From NCBI RefSeq assembly GCF_000025345.1, contig NC_013757.1:124001-188000 (forward strand): a stretch of 64,000 nt of DNA. The letters run 5' to 3'. The stretch comes from Geodermatophilus obscurus DSM 43160 (lineage in GTDB: Bacteria > Actinomycetota > Actinomycetes > Mycobacteriales > Geodermatophilaceae). Below the pieces are notes generated by a model. The model saw only the letters and a program-made list of their open reading frames with translations. It did no database searches and was not told the DNA's origin. Every line of letters starts with the position of its first letter. The first letter of the stretch is position 1. Below, one piece after another: positions 50,191 to 58,252 of the stretch. A program made the position numbers and the translations under genes.

Positions 50191-51132
50191 ATGGCCTGGA
50201 CCGAGCGCGACATCCCCGACCTGACCGGCCGGACGGCGGTGGTGACCGGCGCGAACGGTGGGCTGGGCCTGCAGACGGCGCTGGCGCTGGCCGGCGCGGG
50301 TGCGCACGTGGTGATGGCTGCCCGGGATTCTGTGAAGACGGCGGCTGCCGAGGAGCGGGTCCGGGTGAGCCACCCCTCGGCGTCCCTAGAGGTGGTGCCG
50401 CTGGACCTGGGGGACCTGTCTTCGGTGGCGGCCGCCGCGCGAGCCGTGCTGGACCGGCACGAGCGCGTGGACCTGCTCGTGAACAACGCCGGGGTGATGG
50501 CGATGCCGCAGTGGACGACGGCCGACGGGTTCGAGATGCAGTTCGGCGTCAACCACCTCGGGCACTGGGCGCTGACCGCGCACCTGCTGCCGGCGCTGCT
50601 GCGGGCGCCGGCCGCGCGCGTGGTGACGGTGACGAGCACGGCACGGCACCGAGCCGGGCGGCTGGACCCGGCGGACGTGCATCTCGAGCGCGGTTACGGA
50701 GCGTGGTCGGCCTACGCGCGGTCGAAGATGGCGAACCTGCACTTCGGCCTGGGCCTTCAGCAGCGGTTCGCCGCGGCCGGTGTGACGGCGGCGAGCCTGG
50801 TCGCCCACCCGGGGCTGACGAACACCGACCTGCAGGCGCGTGCGGTGCGCGAGGGCGGCGCCGGCCGGGTGGGGGCGTTCTTCGAGGTGTTGACCGCGCG
50901 GTCGGGGATGTCGCCGTTCGAGGGGGTCCGGCCGCAGCTGCGCGCCGCGACAGACCCGCGAGCTCGTGGTGGGGAGCTGTACGCGCCGCGGTACGGCTCG
51001 CACGGCCCGGCGGTGCGGCGACCTATCCTGCGCCGGCGCGGCCTGCAGGAGCAGATAGACGTCCTGTGGCAGGTCTCCGAGCGCGAGACCGGCATCCCGC
51101 TGGACGTCACGGCCGCAGATTGCGGCCCGTAA
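50191..51132 (+). CDS. Short-chain dehydrogenase/reductase
   Basis: 313 aa from ATG 50191, with GGAGAGG 5 nt upstream. SDR of the retinol-dehydrogenase-like group: NAD(P)-binding TGANGGLGLQTALALAGAG, NNAGVM, catalytic Ser in VTVTSTA, Tyr and Lys in SAYARSKMANL, then LVAHPGLTNTDLQ. Substrate unknown. Last gene before the AT-richer island. Confidence 0.88.
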   Translation: MAWTERDIPDLTGRTAVVTGANGGLGLQTALALAGAGAHVVMAARDSVKTAAAEERVRVSHPSASLEVVPLDLGDLSSVAAAARAVLDRHERVDLLVNNAGVMAMPQWTTADGFEMQFGVNHLGHWALTAHLLPALLRAPAARVVTVTSTARHRAGRLDPADVHLERGYGAWSAYARSKMANLHFGLGLQQRFAAAGVTAASLVAHPGLTNTDLQARAVREGGAGRVGAFFEVLTARSGMSPFEGVRPQLRAATDPRARGGELYAPRYGSHGPAVRRPILRRRGLQEQIDVLWQVSERETGIPLDVTAADCGP

Positions 51133-51142
51133 CTCGATACGA

Positions 51143-51165
51143 CCCTGCAAGTACCTTGAGCAGGG
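51143..51165 (+). terminator. Small hairpin after the SDR gene
   Basis: CCCTGC-N11-GCAGGG followed by AAGATTTC lies 10 nt after the SDR stop. The stem is short, so this is only a possible terminator. The following 170 bases hold no supported gene. Confidence 0.4.
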
Positions 51166-51327
51166 AAGATTTCGGCTCGGGTGCAATCGACGCCCAACGG
51201 AAACGACTGGGCCTTCCGCTCAGCGCTTGACCCGCGCCAGGTGATGAGCAACTCGTGCAGCACCCAATCTGATGCCATGGCCTAAAGGCCGCGAGGATTG
51301 ATGGCCAGGCTGAGTGGGGTCGCCCTC

Positions 51328-51345
51328 CGGCGATAGCTATCGCCG
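51328..51345. repeat. Perfect 18-bp palindrome at island edge
   Basis: CGGCGATAGCTATCGCCG is a perfect palindrome covering the stop codon of the 67-aa gene. It could be a terminator for that gene, a protein-binding site, or a mark of integration. Confidence 0.5.
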
Positions 51346-51540
51346 TTCTGGCCTAGAGTGACCCCTGTCCGTGAATTCATTAGTTCCTACGAGGCGATCA
51401 ACCAGATTGGTGACTGCCGGGTCCGCCCCCTTAGTTTCTGTCCCAATCAATGCCTGGACAATTTGATCATCGGTGGGAGGAGGGGGCGGTGGTGGAGGCG
51501 GGTTGCTGGCCTGGCTGTGGGTCGTTTCGTCCGGTGTCAT
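51337..51540 (-). CDS. Proline-rich small protein of the AT-richer island
   Basis: 67 aa from ATG 51540, with GGGAGG 5 nt upstream, a strong ribosome site. The chain has a run of nine prolines (SNPPPPPPPPPTDDQ) and then a helical, charged part (IVQALIGTETKGADPAVTNL). Its first 74 nt overlap the 3' end of the membrane-protein gene in a different frame, which suggests coupled translation. No family recognised. Base composition is clearly lower in GC than in flanking genes. Confidence 0.5.
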   Translation of the reverse strand: MTPDETTHSQASNPPPPPPPPPTDDQIVQALIGTETKGADPAVTNLVDRLVGTNEFTDRGHSRPERR

Positions 51541-52042
51541 TTTTGCCTCCCAGCATTAAAGCTGTCACGAGAAGTGCTACGCCTAGTGTAAGCGCCACCA
51601 TGGAGCGGCGCCATGCTGCAGCCTTCTTTTTATGGGTCCGCTTGTTCGCCTCGAACGCCTGTACTTTGGCGGCGATTATAAGCGCCAGCGCTGCCTGTTC
51701 TCGGCGACCGGATACTAACTCCATCAGCGGACGTGGCTCGGGCGCGTCGTTGAACGTTCGTGGCCTCATGGATTGCACCCCGAAGTACGCAGCCGCACTG
51801 AGAGCAAGCAGCGAGGGAATCTTCCACCATCCGCCAACTGGTTGAGCGCCCAAAAACGTCGCCAAGGCTAGAGAAAAGCCTAGTAGAGTAGTAGCTTTGG
51901 TGTCGATCCGACCTGAGCTCTCATTCAGGCGCGCTGCCCGTTGGGTAATCTCGTCATGGACAAGCTTCTGTGTAGCCGTCTCGGCAGAACTTGCCGTACT
52001 GGCGGCTTCGGCGCCTGAGGGCGTATGGGTCACCTCTGCCAT
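51467..52042 (-). CDS. Membrane protein with two helices, cytoplasmic helical part and a third helix
   Basis: 191 aa from ATG 52042. Segments: a Ser/Ala/Thr-rich start, an amphipathic helix (VHDEITQRAARLNESSGRI), helix 1 (TTLLGFSLALATFLGA), helix 2 (IPSLLALSAAAYFGVQSM), a cytoplasmic helical stretch with basic residues (about 85-140, ending FEANKRTHKKKAAAW), helix 3 (SMVALTLGVALLVTALML) and a Gln/Pro tail. The D-x-K-A-x-x-L-L-G-F start of helix 1 and the layout recall small effector membrane proteins of nucleotide-signalling defence systems (PycTM/SLATT-like). This is a topological resemblance only. No cyclase or sensor gene is adjacent. Confidence 0.55.
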   Translation of the reverse strand: MAEVTHTPSGAEAASTASSAETATQKLVHDEITQRAARLNESSGRIDTKATTLLGFSLALATFLGAQPVGGWWKIPSLLALSAAAYFGVQSMRPRTFNDAPEPRPLMELVSGRREQAALALIIAAKVQAFEANKRTHKKKAAAWRRSMVALTLGVALLVTALMLGGKNDTGRNDPQPGQQPASTTAPSSHR

Positions 52043-52089
52043 ACTGATGTATCACGCTCTCGGCTGCATGCCTAGCGCGCTCCCTTGAA

Positions 52090-52099
52090 CGTACGTACG
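52090..52099. promoter_or_regulatory. CGTACGTACG palindrome upstream of the island genes
   Basis: A 10-bp alternating palindrome about 50 nt before the membrane-protein start, inside the island's presumed promoter region. It may be an operator; no clear -35/-10 pair was found. Confidence 0.3.
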
Positions 52100-52154
52100 A
52101 CAACGCAGAGCATAAATTCACTGAGAACACCGGCGCTGTCGGGCGCTCAAGCAA

Positions 52155-52817
52155 TCAGCCTTTACGCCGGCCTAGGCGGTAGCCGACCAGGACGCCGATC
52201 AGGGTGAGCAGGCTGCCCCCGGCGGCGCCGAGCGCCAGGGTGCGGAGGTCGCCGGACGTTCCCGCGGGAACGCCGGCGTGGCCGACGAAAACCTGCGGCT
52301 GGGGAGCAGCGGGGGCCTCAGCGTCCGTCTGGCTCACCGCCGCCGCCGCCGACGGCCGCGGCTCAGCGGGAGCGGCAACCCCCGTCAGTTCGGCGTCCAC
52401 CGCGGTGAAGAACTGCGCGGCCATCCGCTTGGCAACTCCGGTAATCATCCGCTGGCCCACGCCTGCCACCGGCCCGCCCACCACCGCGTCCGCCGAGTAG
52501 GTCAGCGTCGTCGAGGAATCCTCGGACGGCGCCAGCTCGATCGTCACCGTCGCCCGCACCTGACCCGGCGCCCCCGCCCCGGACGCGTGCATCACGTAGG
52601 ACTTCGGCCGCTCCTGGTCGGTCAGGTGCACCTCGCCCGCGTACGTCCCCTTCACCGCGCCGACGCCCACCGAGACGTCCATCCGGTACGAGTCCTCGCC
52701 GACCCGCTCCAGCGCCAGGCACCCCGGGATCGTCCGCGCGAGCACCGCGGGGTCCGTCAGGGCCTCCCACACCGCCTCGGGCGAGCCGTGCAGCACCGCC
52801 GAGCCGTCGAGGTTCAC
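52155..52817 (-). CDS. CoxG-like SRPBCC protein with membrane anchor
   Basis: 220 aa from GTG 52817, overlapping the Mo-subunit stop by 4 nt. N-terminal CoxG/SRPBCC domain (LHGSPEAVWEALTDPAVLAR, IPGCLALERVGEDSYRM, GVGAVKGTYAGEVHL), Ala/Pro linker (about 150-185), then one membrane helix (ALGAAGGSLLTLIGVLVGYR) and a basic tail. CoxG recruits CO dehydrogenase to the membrane in carboxydotrophs; here it probably anchors the adjacent molybdenum hydroxylase. Last gene of the five-gene operon. Confidence 0.87.
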   Translation of the reverse strand: MNLDGSAVLHGSPEAVWEALTDPAVLARTIPGCLALERVGEDSYRMDVSVGVGAVKGTYAGEVHLTDQERPKSYVMHASGAGAPGQVRATVTIELAPSEDSSTTLTYSADAVVGGPVAGVGQRMITGVAKRMAAQFFTAVDAELTGVAAPAEPRPSAAAAVSQTDAEAPAAPQPQVFVGHAGVPAGTSGDLRTLALGAAGGSLLTLIGVLVGYRLGRRKG

Positions 52818-55228
52818 GCACCCACTCCTGTCCTGCGGCCCGACGCCGCGGTCCGCTCTGAGGACGGGTCCCGCACCAGGTCGTACAGCTCGGTGGGGGA
52901 GATCGGCATCGAGGTGATCCGCCGTCCCACCGCGTCCTCGATAGCCGACGCCAGCGCCGCCGACCCCGGGATCACGCCGGCCTCTCCGGCGCCCTTGATG
53001 CCCAGCGGGTTCAGCGGCGACGGCGTCTGCTGGTGGTCGATCACGATGTCGGGCACCTCGGAGGCGTACGGCATGAGGAAGTCCATGAACGACGCGTTCT
53101 GCAGCTGCCCATCACGGTCGTAGGCCATCCGCTCGTACAGCGCCCCGCCCACGCCCTGCGCTACGCCGCCGTGCACCTGGCCCTCGACGATCATCGGGTT
53201 CACCACGTTGCCGCAGTCGTGCACCACCGCGTAGTCCACGACGTCGATCTCCCACGTCGCCGGATCGATCTCCACCACCGCCGCGTGCGCGCCGGACGCG
53301 AAGGTCGAGCGCAGCGGCGAGTAGTAGTCGCGGTGCTCCAGCCCCGGGGCGTCGCCCTCGGCGACCGGCGGCTTGGTGTCGTCGTGCGTCGCGAACTGCG
53401 TCGCCTGCTTGGCCGCCTCGTCGAACGCGTACCGCAGCGGGTTGGACAGCACCGCCACCGTCCGCAGCGGGATCGAGGCCCCCGGCGTCCCCCGCACCTG
53501 CACGACGCCGTCCTCGATCTCCAGGTCCCCCGGGTCGGCCTCCAGCACGTCCGCGGCGATCCGCAGCGCCTTCGCCCGCACCCCGCGCGCGGCCAGCGCG
53601 ATCGCGTTGCCGCTCATCACCGCGGCCCGCGAGGCGAAGGTGCCGACCGCGTACGGGAACCGGCGGGTGTCCCCGGTGGTCACCTCGACGTCCTCGATGG
53701 GCACCCCGAGCTCGGAGGCGACGATCTGCGCGAACGACGTCTCGTGCCCCTGGCCCTGCGTGGTCAGCCCGGTCGACACCAGCACCTTGCCACTGCCCAG
53801 CACCTGCACGTGCCCGCCCTCGTACGGACCGGGCCCGGTGCCCTCCACGTACAGCGCCATCCCGACTCCGAGCAGCTTGCCGCGCGCCTCGGCGTCGTCT
53901 CGCAGCGCGTCGACGCCGTCCCACCCGACCAGCGCCTTGAGCTTCTCGAGCAGCGCCGGGTAGTCGCCGGAGTCGTAGACGACCGGCCGGCCGTCCTGGA
54001 ACGTCAGGTGGTGGTCGTACGGGAACTGCGAGGGCTGGATGAGGTTGCGCTCGCGGACGACGGCCCGGTCCAGGCCGAGGACGTCGGCGATGCGGTCCAT
54101 CGTCCGCTCCATCGCGAAGCAGCCCTGCGGCCGCCCGGCACCGCGGTACGGCGTCACGATGACCGTGTTCGTGTAGACGCTCTCCACGACGACCCGGTAC
54201 ACGGGGATCACGTACGGGCCGACCAGCTGGGTCGCGGTGATGATCGGCACGATGATCCCGTAGGGTGTGTAGGCGCCGTGGTCGTGCCAGACGTGGACGT
54301 CGAGCGCGGTGATCCGGCCGTCGTCGTCGAACCCGACGCTGACCTCCTGCCGCTGCTGGCGTTCGTGGGCGCTGGAGATGAAGTGCTCGCGGCGGTCCTC
54401 GGTCCACTTCACCTCGCGGCCGAGCACGATCGCGGCCATCGGCACCAGCAGCTCCTCGGGCCACGGGTGCACGATCTTCACGCCGAAGCCGCCGCCGACG
54501 TCCGGGGCGACGACCTCCACCTGGTCGAGCGGGAGCTGCAGCTTCGCGGCGATGGCGGCCCGCACGGACGTCGAGGCCTGGGTGCTGGTGTGCACCCGCA
54601 GCGAGCGGTCGTCGGCGTCCCACCGCGCGTGCACACCCTTGCCCTCCAGCGGCATGCCCGCGCTGCGCTCGACGTACTGGGTGAACGACAGCGTGTGCGG
54701 CGAAGCGGCCAGCGCCGGCTCGACGTCCCCGGTCTCCTGGTGGTGCCGCGCCGCGACGTTGTCCGGGATCTCCTCGTGGACGCACGAGCGAGCCTCGCGG
54801 GCGGCGTCCACCCCGACGACGGCGGGCAGCTCCTCGTAGGTGACGGCGATCCGCTCGGCGGCGTCCTCGGCGACGTACCGGTCGGTGGCCACCACCATCA
54901 CGACCGGCTCGCCGACGTGGTTGACCTCGCCGTTGGCCAGCGGGTAGCCGGTGCGCGGCGCGGTCAGCTGCGGGTGCGGGATGAGCACCGGCAGCGGCTC
55001 GGCGAGCGGGCCGGTGAGGTCTTCGTAGGTGTAGATGGCGACCAGGCCCTCGACGTCGAGAGCGGCGTCCACGTCGACGTCGACGATGCGGGCGTGCGCG
55101 TGCGGGCTGCGCACGAAGGCGGCGGCCAGCGCGCCGGTGCCGATGTCGTCGAGGTAGCGGCCCCTACCGGTGATCAGTCGGGCGTCCTCGCGCCGGCGGA
55201 CCGGCTCGCCGAACAGCTTCGTGGTCAC
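52814..55228 (-). CDS. Molybdopterin subunit of a xanthine dehydrogenase-family hydroxylase
   Basis: 804 aa from GTG 55228. Large Mo-subunit motifs: RREDARLITGRGRYLDDIG at the start, VVAPDVGGGFGVK, TPYRGAGRPQGCFAMER, TTQGQGHETSFAQIVASELG, IKGAGEAGVIPGSAALASAI with the catalytic Glu. Form I CO dehydrogenases have an A-Y-x-C-S-F-R loop; this protein has P-Y-R-G-A-G-R, so it is not a true CO dehydrogenase. The cotranscribed NCS2 permease suggests a purine or other N-heterocycle as substrate. Confidence 0.9.
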   Translation of the reverse strand: MTTKLFGEPVRRREDARLITGRGRYLDDIGTGALAAAFVRSPHAHARIVDVDVDAALDVEGLVAIYTYEDLTGPLAEPLPVLIPHPQLTAPRTGYPLANGEVNHVGEPVVMVVATDRYVAEDAAERIAVTYEELPAVVGVDAAREARSCVHEEIPDNVAARHHQETGDVEPALAASPHTLSFTQYVERSAGMPLEGKGVHARWDADDRSLRVHTSTQASTSVRAAIAAKLQLPLDQVEVVAPDVGGGFGVKIVHPWPEELLVPMAAIVLGREVKWTEDRREHFISSAHERQQRQEVSVGFDDDGRITALDVHVWHDHGAYTPYGIIVPIITATQLVGPYVIPVYRVVVESVYTNTVIVTPYRGAGRPQGCFAMERTMDRIADVLGLDRAVVRERNLIQPSQFPYDHHLTFQDGRPVVYDSGDYPALLEKLKALVGWDGVDALRDDAEARGKLLGVGMALYVEGTGPGPYEGGHVQVLGSGKVLVSTGLTTQGQGHETSFAQIVASELGVPIEDVEVTTGDTRRFPYAVGTFASRAAVMSGNAIALAARGVRAKALRIAADVLEADPGDLEIEDGVVQVRGTPGASIPLRTVAVLSNPLRYAFDEAAKQATQFATHDDTKPPVAEGDAPGLEHRDYYSPLRSTFASGAHAAVVEIDPATWEIDVVDYAVVHDCGNVVNPMIVEGQVHGGVAQGVGGALYERMAYDRDGQLQNASFMDFLMPYASEVPDIVIDHQQTPSPLNPLGIKGAGEAGVIPGSAALASAIEDAVGRRITSMPISPTELYDLVRDPSSERTAASGRRTGVGA

Positions 55229-55746
55229 GCGGCGCCGTCCCGCATCGTCGCGGCCGCGTTGCGCACGGCCTTCTTGATGTTGGCGTAGCCGGTGCACCGG
55301 CAGAGGTTGCCGCCGACCAGGTCGTCGACCTCCTCCTCGGTGAGCTCCTCCGACGCGTCCCGCGCCTCGAGTCCGGCGGCGATCGTCACCAGGAAGCCCG
55401 GCGTGCAGAACCCGCACTGCAGGGCGTGACACTCGCGGAACGCCTCCTGGACCGGGTGCAGCACCTGCCCGCCCTGGTGGTCCTCGCGGGCCAGCCCCTC
55501 GACGGTCGTGACGGAGGCCCCGTCCACCTGCACGGCGAGCACCAGGCAGGAGCGCACCGGTTCGCCGTCCACCAGCACCGTGCAGGCACCGCACACGCCG
55601 TGCTCGCAGCCGACGTGCGTGCCGGTCAGCCCGAGGTCGTGGCGCAGCGCGTCGGACAGCAGCCGCCGCACCGGCACGGTGGCTTCACGTGGAACACCGT
55701 TCACGGTCAGCCGGACGGTCCGGTCGGTGTCGACGGAGACGGTCAC
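55225..55746 (-). CDS. 2Fe-2S subunit of the molybdenum hydroxylase
   Basis: 173 aa from GTG 55746. Plant-type 2Fe-2S centre (THVGCEHGVCGACTVLVDG) and the second cluster (CHALQCGFCTPGF and GGNLCRCTGYANI). It carries electrons from the Mo centre to FAD. Overlaps both neighbours by 4 nt (GTGA), so the three subunits are made in step. Confidence 0.92.
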   Translation of the reverse strand: MTVSVDTDRTVRLTVNGVPREATVPVRRLLSDALRHDLGLTGTHVGCEHGVCGACTVLVDGEPVRSCLVLAVQVDGASVTTVEGLAREDHQGGQVLHPVQEAFRECHALQCGFCTPGFLVTIAAGLEARDASEELTEEEVDDLVGGNLCRCTGYANIKKAVRNAAATMRDGAA

Positions 55747-56618
55747 GCGGGAGTCCTCTCGGTGGCTTCCTCGGCGGCAGAGGCCAACGTCCGCTCCGTC
55801 AGCACGCCGACCAGCAGGAGGCGGTAGTCGGCGCTGGCGTGCAGGTCGCCGTCCGGGTCGACCAGCGTGCGGGCCAGCGCGCCGGCCGCGGCCCAGTCGG
55901 CCTTCTCGACCGGGGAACCGGCGACGGCGTCGGTGAGGTCGTGCACCTCGGGGGTCAGGCCCACCGAGACGTAGGAAGCCCGGACGGCGGTGACGCGGCG
56001 GTCCTCGTCGAGCGTGACGACGACGCCCGCGCCGCACACCGCGTAGTCGCCCTTCCGCCGGGCCACCTCGGCGAAGGCGGTGCCCGACCGCGGCGGCAGC
56101 GCCGGGAAGAAGGCGGAGGTGACGACGGCGGCGCCCGGCAGCGAGGTCTCCAGCGGGCCGACGAACAGGTCGCGCCAGCCGACGGTGCCGGTGCCGGACG
56201 ACGAGGCCACCGTCACCGAGCCGCCGGTCAGCGCGAGCACCGACGTCATCTCGCCCGCGGGGTCGGCGTGCGCGAGGGAACCGACCGTCGTCCCCCGGTT
56301 CCGGATCGCCGGGTGGGCGACGTTCGCCGTCGCCCGGGCCAGCAGCGGCTGCACCCGGGCGGCCCCCTCGTGCGCCAGCAGCCCGGCGTGCCGGACCAGC
56401 GCCCCCACCCGCACGCCGTCCCCGCCGACCTCGACGGTGTCGAGGCCGGGCACCCGGTTGAGGTCGACCAGCGTGGCCGGCGCCGCGAGCCGCATCGACA
56501 GCAGCGGCAGCAGCGACTGGCCACCGGCCAGCACCTTGGCGCCCTCCTCGGCGGCGAGGACCTCGAGGGCCTCGGGCACCGAGCGCGGGTCGGCGTACCG
56601 GAAGGGGGCGGGTTTCAC
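55743..56618 (-). CDS. FAD subunit of the molybdenum hydroxylase
   Basis: 291 aa from GTG 56618. CoxM/XDH FAD-subunit motifs: FRYADPRSVPEALEVLA, AKVLAGGQSLLPLLSMRLA, AHADPAGEMTSVLALTGGSV. It passes electrons to the final acceptor. It sits between the permease and the 2Fe-2S gene with 4-nt overlaps on both sides. Confidence 0.92.
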   Translation of the reverse strand: MKPAPFRYADPRSVPEALEVLAAEEGAKVLAGGQSLLPLLSMRLAAPATLVDLNRVPGLDTVEVGGDGVRVGALVRHAGLLAHEGAARVQPLLARATANVAHPAIRNRGTTVGSLAHADPAGEMTSVLALTGGSVTVASSSGTGTVGWRDLFVGPLETSLPGAAVVTSAFFPALPPRSGTAFAEVARRKGDYAVCGAGVVVTLDEDRRVTAVRASYVSVGLTPEVHDLTDAVAGSPVEKADWAAAGALARTLVDPDGDLHASADYRLLLVGVLTERTLASAAEEATERTPA

Positions 56619-58087
56619 CGGGGCAGCGTGCCCTCTCCTGGGCTGCGGCGGGGGACGCCGGGCCGGCCGACCTCGTCGACCGAGGACGGGTCGGGGCTGG
56701 CCTCGTCGCCGTGCACGTGGCCGAACGTCGTCCCCGCCGCAGGGTGGGCGCCCTCGCGGAGCAGCGCGGCCTTCATGTCCGCCGGGGCGAGCGCCCGGGC
56801 GACGTGCCAGGCCAGGACGGCGACGATCGAGCCCAGCGCGATGCCGGTGAGCTGGTACTGGTCGTTGAACGCGATGGTGACGTTGCCGATCCCGATGATG
56901 ATCCCGGCGGCCAGCGGCACCAGGTTGACCGGGTTGGCGAAGTCGACCCGGTTCTCCTTCCAGATCTTGGCGCCGAGCAGGCCGATCATCCCGTAGAGGA
57001 CGACGGTGATACCGCCGAGCACACCGCCCGGGACGATGTTGATCAGCGCGCCGAACTTCGGGATCAGGCCCAGCAGGATCGCCACGACCGCCGCCACGTA
57101 GTAGGCCGCCGTCGAGTAGACGCGGGTGGCGGCCATGACGCCGATGTTCTCGGCGTAGGTGGTGGTGGGGGACCCGCCGACAGAGGTGGCGACGACCGTC
57201 GCGACACCATCGGCCATCACGGCGCGGCCCATCATCGGGTCGAGGTCGCGCTTGGTCATCTCGGCGACCGCCTTGACGTGGCCGACGTTCTCCGCGACCA
57301 GTGCGATGACAGCGGGGATGACCAGCAGCGAGTAGTTCAGGGAGAAGCTCGGCGCGGTGAAGTCCGGGAGGCCGAACCAGTCGGCGGCGGCGACGGAGTT
57401 GAAGTTGATCCGGTCACGGGTGACGACCTCACCGGTGCCGTCGGGCGAGGTGATCTGCCCGGCGGTGACGTCGAGCAGGACCGAGAGCAGGTAGCCGAAG
57501 ACCAGCCCGAGCAGGATGGAGATGCGGGCGAGGAAGCCCCGCAGGGCCAGGGAGGCCACGATGACGAACGTCATCGTCGCCAGCGCCACCCACTGGTCCT
57601 GCGGCCAGTACACGCCGGCGGCGACCGGGGCCAGGTTGAAGCCGATGAGCATGACCACCGCACCGGTGACGGCGGGCGGCAGCACCCTGTTGATCACGCT
57701 GAGGCCGGCCACGTGGATCAGCAGGCCGACGAGGGCGAGGACGACACCGGCGACCAGGAGGGCGCCGACGACGTCGCTCGAGTCGCCACCGTTGGCGCGG
57801 ATCGCCGCCACACCCCCGACGAACGCCGCGCTGGTGCCCAGGTAGCTCGGCACCCGGTTCTTCACGATGAGCAGGAAGATGATCGTCGCGACGCCGCTCA
57901 TCATGATCGCCAGGTTGGCGTCCAGCCCCATGATCAGCGGGAAGACGAAGGTCGCTCCGAACATGGCGACGACGTGCTGCGCCCCGATGCCGACGGTGCG
58001 CGGCCAGGAGAGCCGCTCGTCGGGTGCCACCGCCTCACCCAACGGCGGCGTCTTGCCGTCCCCGTAGAGCTTCCAGCCCAACGCCAT
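56615..58087 (-). CDS. NCS2 uracil-xanthine permease
   Basis: 490 aa from ATG 58087, with GAGGAGG 6 nt upstream. About 12-14 membrane segments with NCS2 motifs: GIGAQHVVAMFGATFVFPLI, AFVGGVAAI, AVVMLIGFNLAP, VAENVGHVKAVAEMTKRDLD, SVGGSPTTTYAENIGVMA and GLIPKFGALINIVPGGVLGG. Imports xanthine, uric acid or uracil with protons. First gene of the operon with the molybdenum hydroxylase, so it probably brings in that enzyme's substrate. Confidence 0.9.
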   Translation of the reverse strand: MALGWKLYGDGKTPPLGEAVAPDERLSWPRTVGIGAQHVVAMFGATFVFPLIMGLDANLAIMMSGVATIIFLLIVKNRVPSYLGTSAAFVGGVAAIRANGGDSSDVVGALLVAGVVLALVGLLIHVAGLSVINRVLPPAVTGAVVMLIGFNLAPVAAGVYWPQDQWVALATMTFVIVASLALRGFLARISILLGLVFGYLLSVLLDVTAGQITSPDGTGEVVTRDRINFNSVAAADWFGLPDFTAPSFSLNYSLLVIPAVIALVAENVGHVKAVAEMTKRDLDPMMGRAVMADGVATVVATSVGGSPTTTYAENIGVMAATRVYSTAAYYVAAVVAILLGLIPKFGALINIVPGGVLGGITVVLYGMIGLLGAKIWKENRVDFANPVNLVPLAAGIIIGIGNVTIAFNDQYQLTGIALGSIVAVLAWHVARALAPADMKAALLREGAHPAAGTTFGHVHGDEASPDPSSVDEVGRPGVPRRSPGEGTLPR

Positions 58088-58191
58088 GACCGCCTCCTCG
58101 ACCCGCACCTGGGACGTGGCCGGTTCCCCCGGACGGACGTTCCCGGCTCCCAGCGGGCGCCAATGTGACACGCCCGGCAACGCGGCGGAAG

Positions 58192-58239
58192 TACCTCAGC
58201 GCTAAATCGTCGTTACCGCGGTGTCTCACCGCTGAGGTA
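58192..58239. promoter_or_regulatory. Inverted repeat between permease and fdrA
   Basis: TACCTCAGCG (58192-58201) and CGCTGAGGTA (58230-58239) are a perfect 10-bp inverted repeat separated by 28 bp, in the 165-bp gap between the divergent starts. GCGGTG-TCT-CACCGC nests inside it (58218-58232). Likely operator controlling both transcripts; the regulator is not in the window. Confidence 0.6.
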
Positions 58240-58252
58240 ATCGACCGGTACG

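Noticed and set aside
53033..55288. A long plus-strand open frame antisense to the molybdenum hydroxylase genes
   Set aside because: Same high-GC artefact: no recognisable domain, His/Arg/Val-rich composition, and a fully conserved gene on the other strand.
52814..56618. Aerobic carbon monoxide dehydrogenase operon (coxMSL plus coxG)
   Set aside because: The Mo subunit has P-Y-R-G-A-G-R instead of the form I A-Y-x-C-S-F-R loop, and a purine-type permease leads the operon. CO as substrate is not supported.
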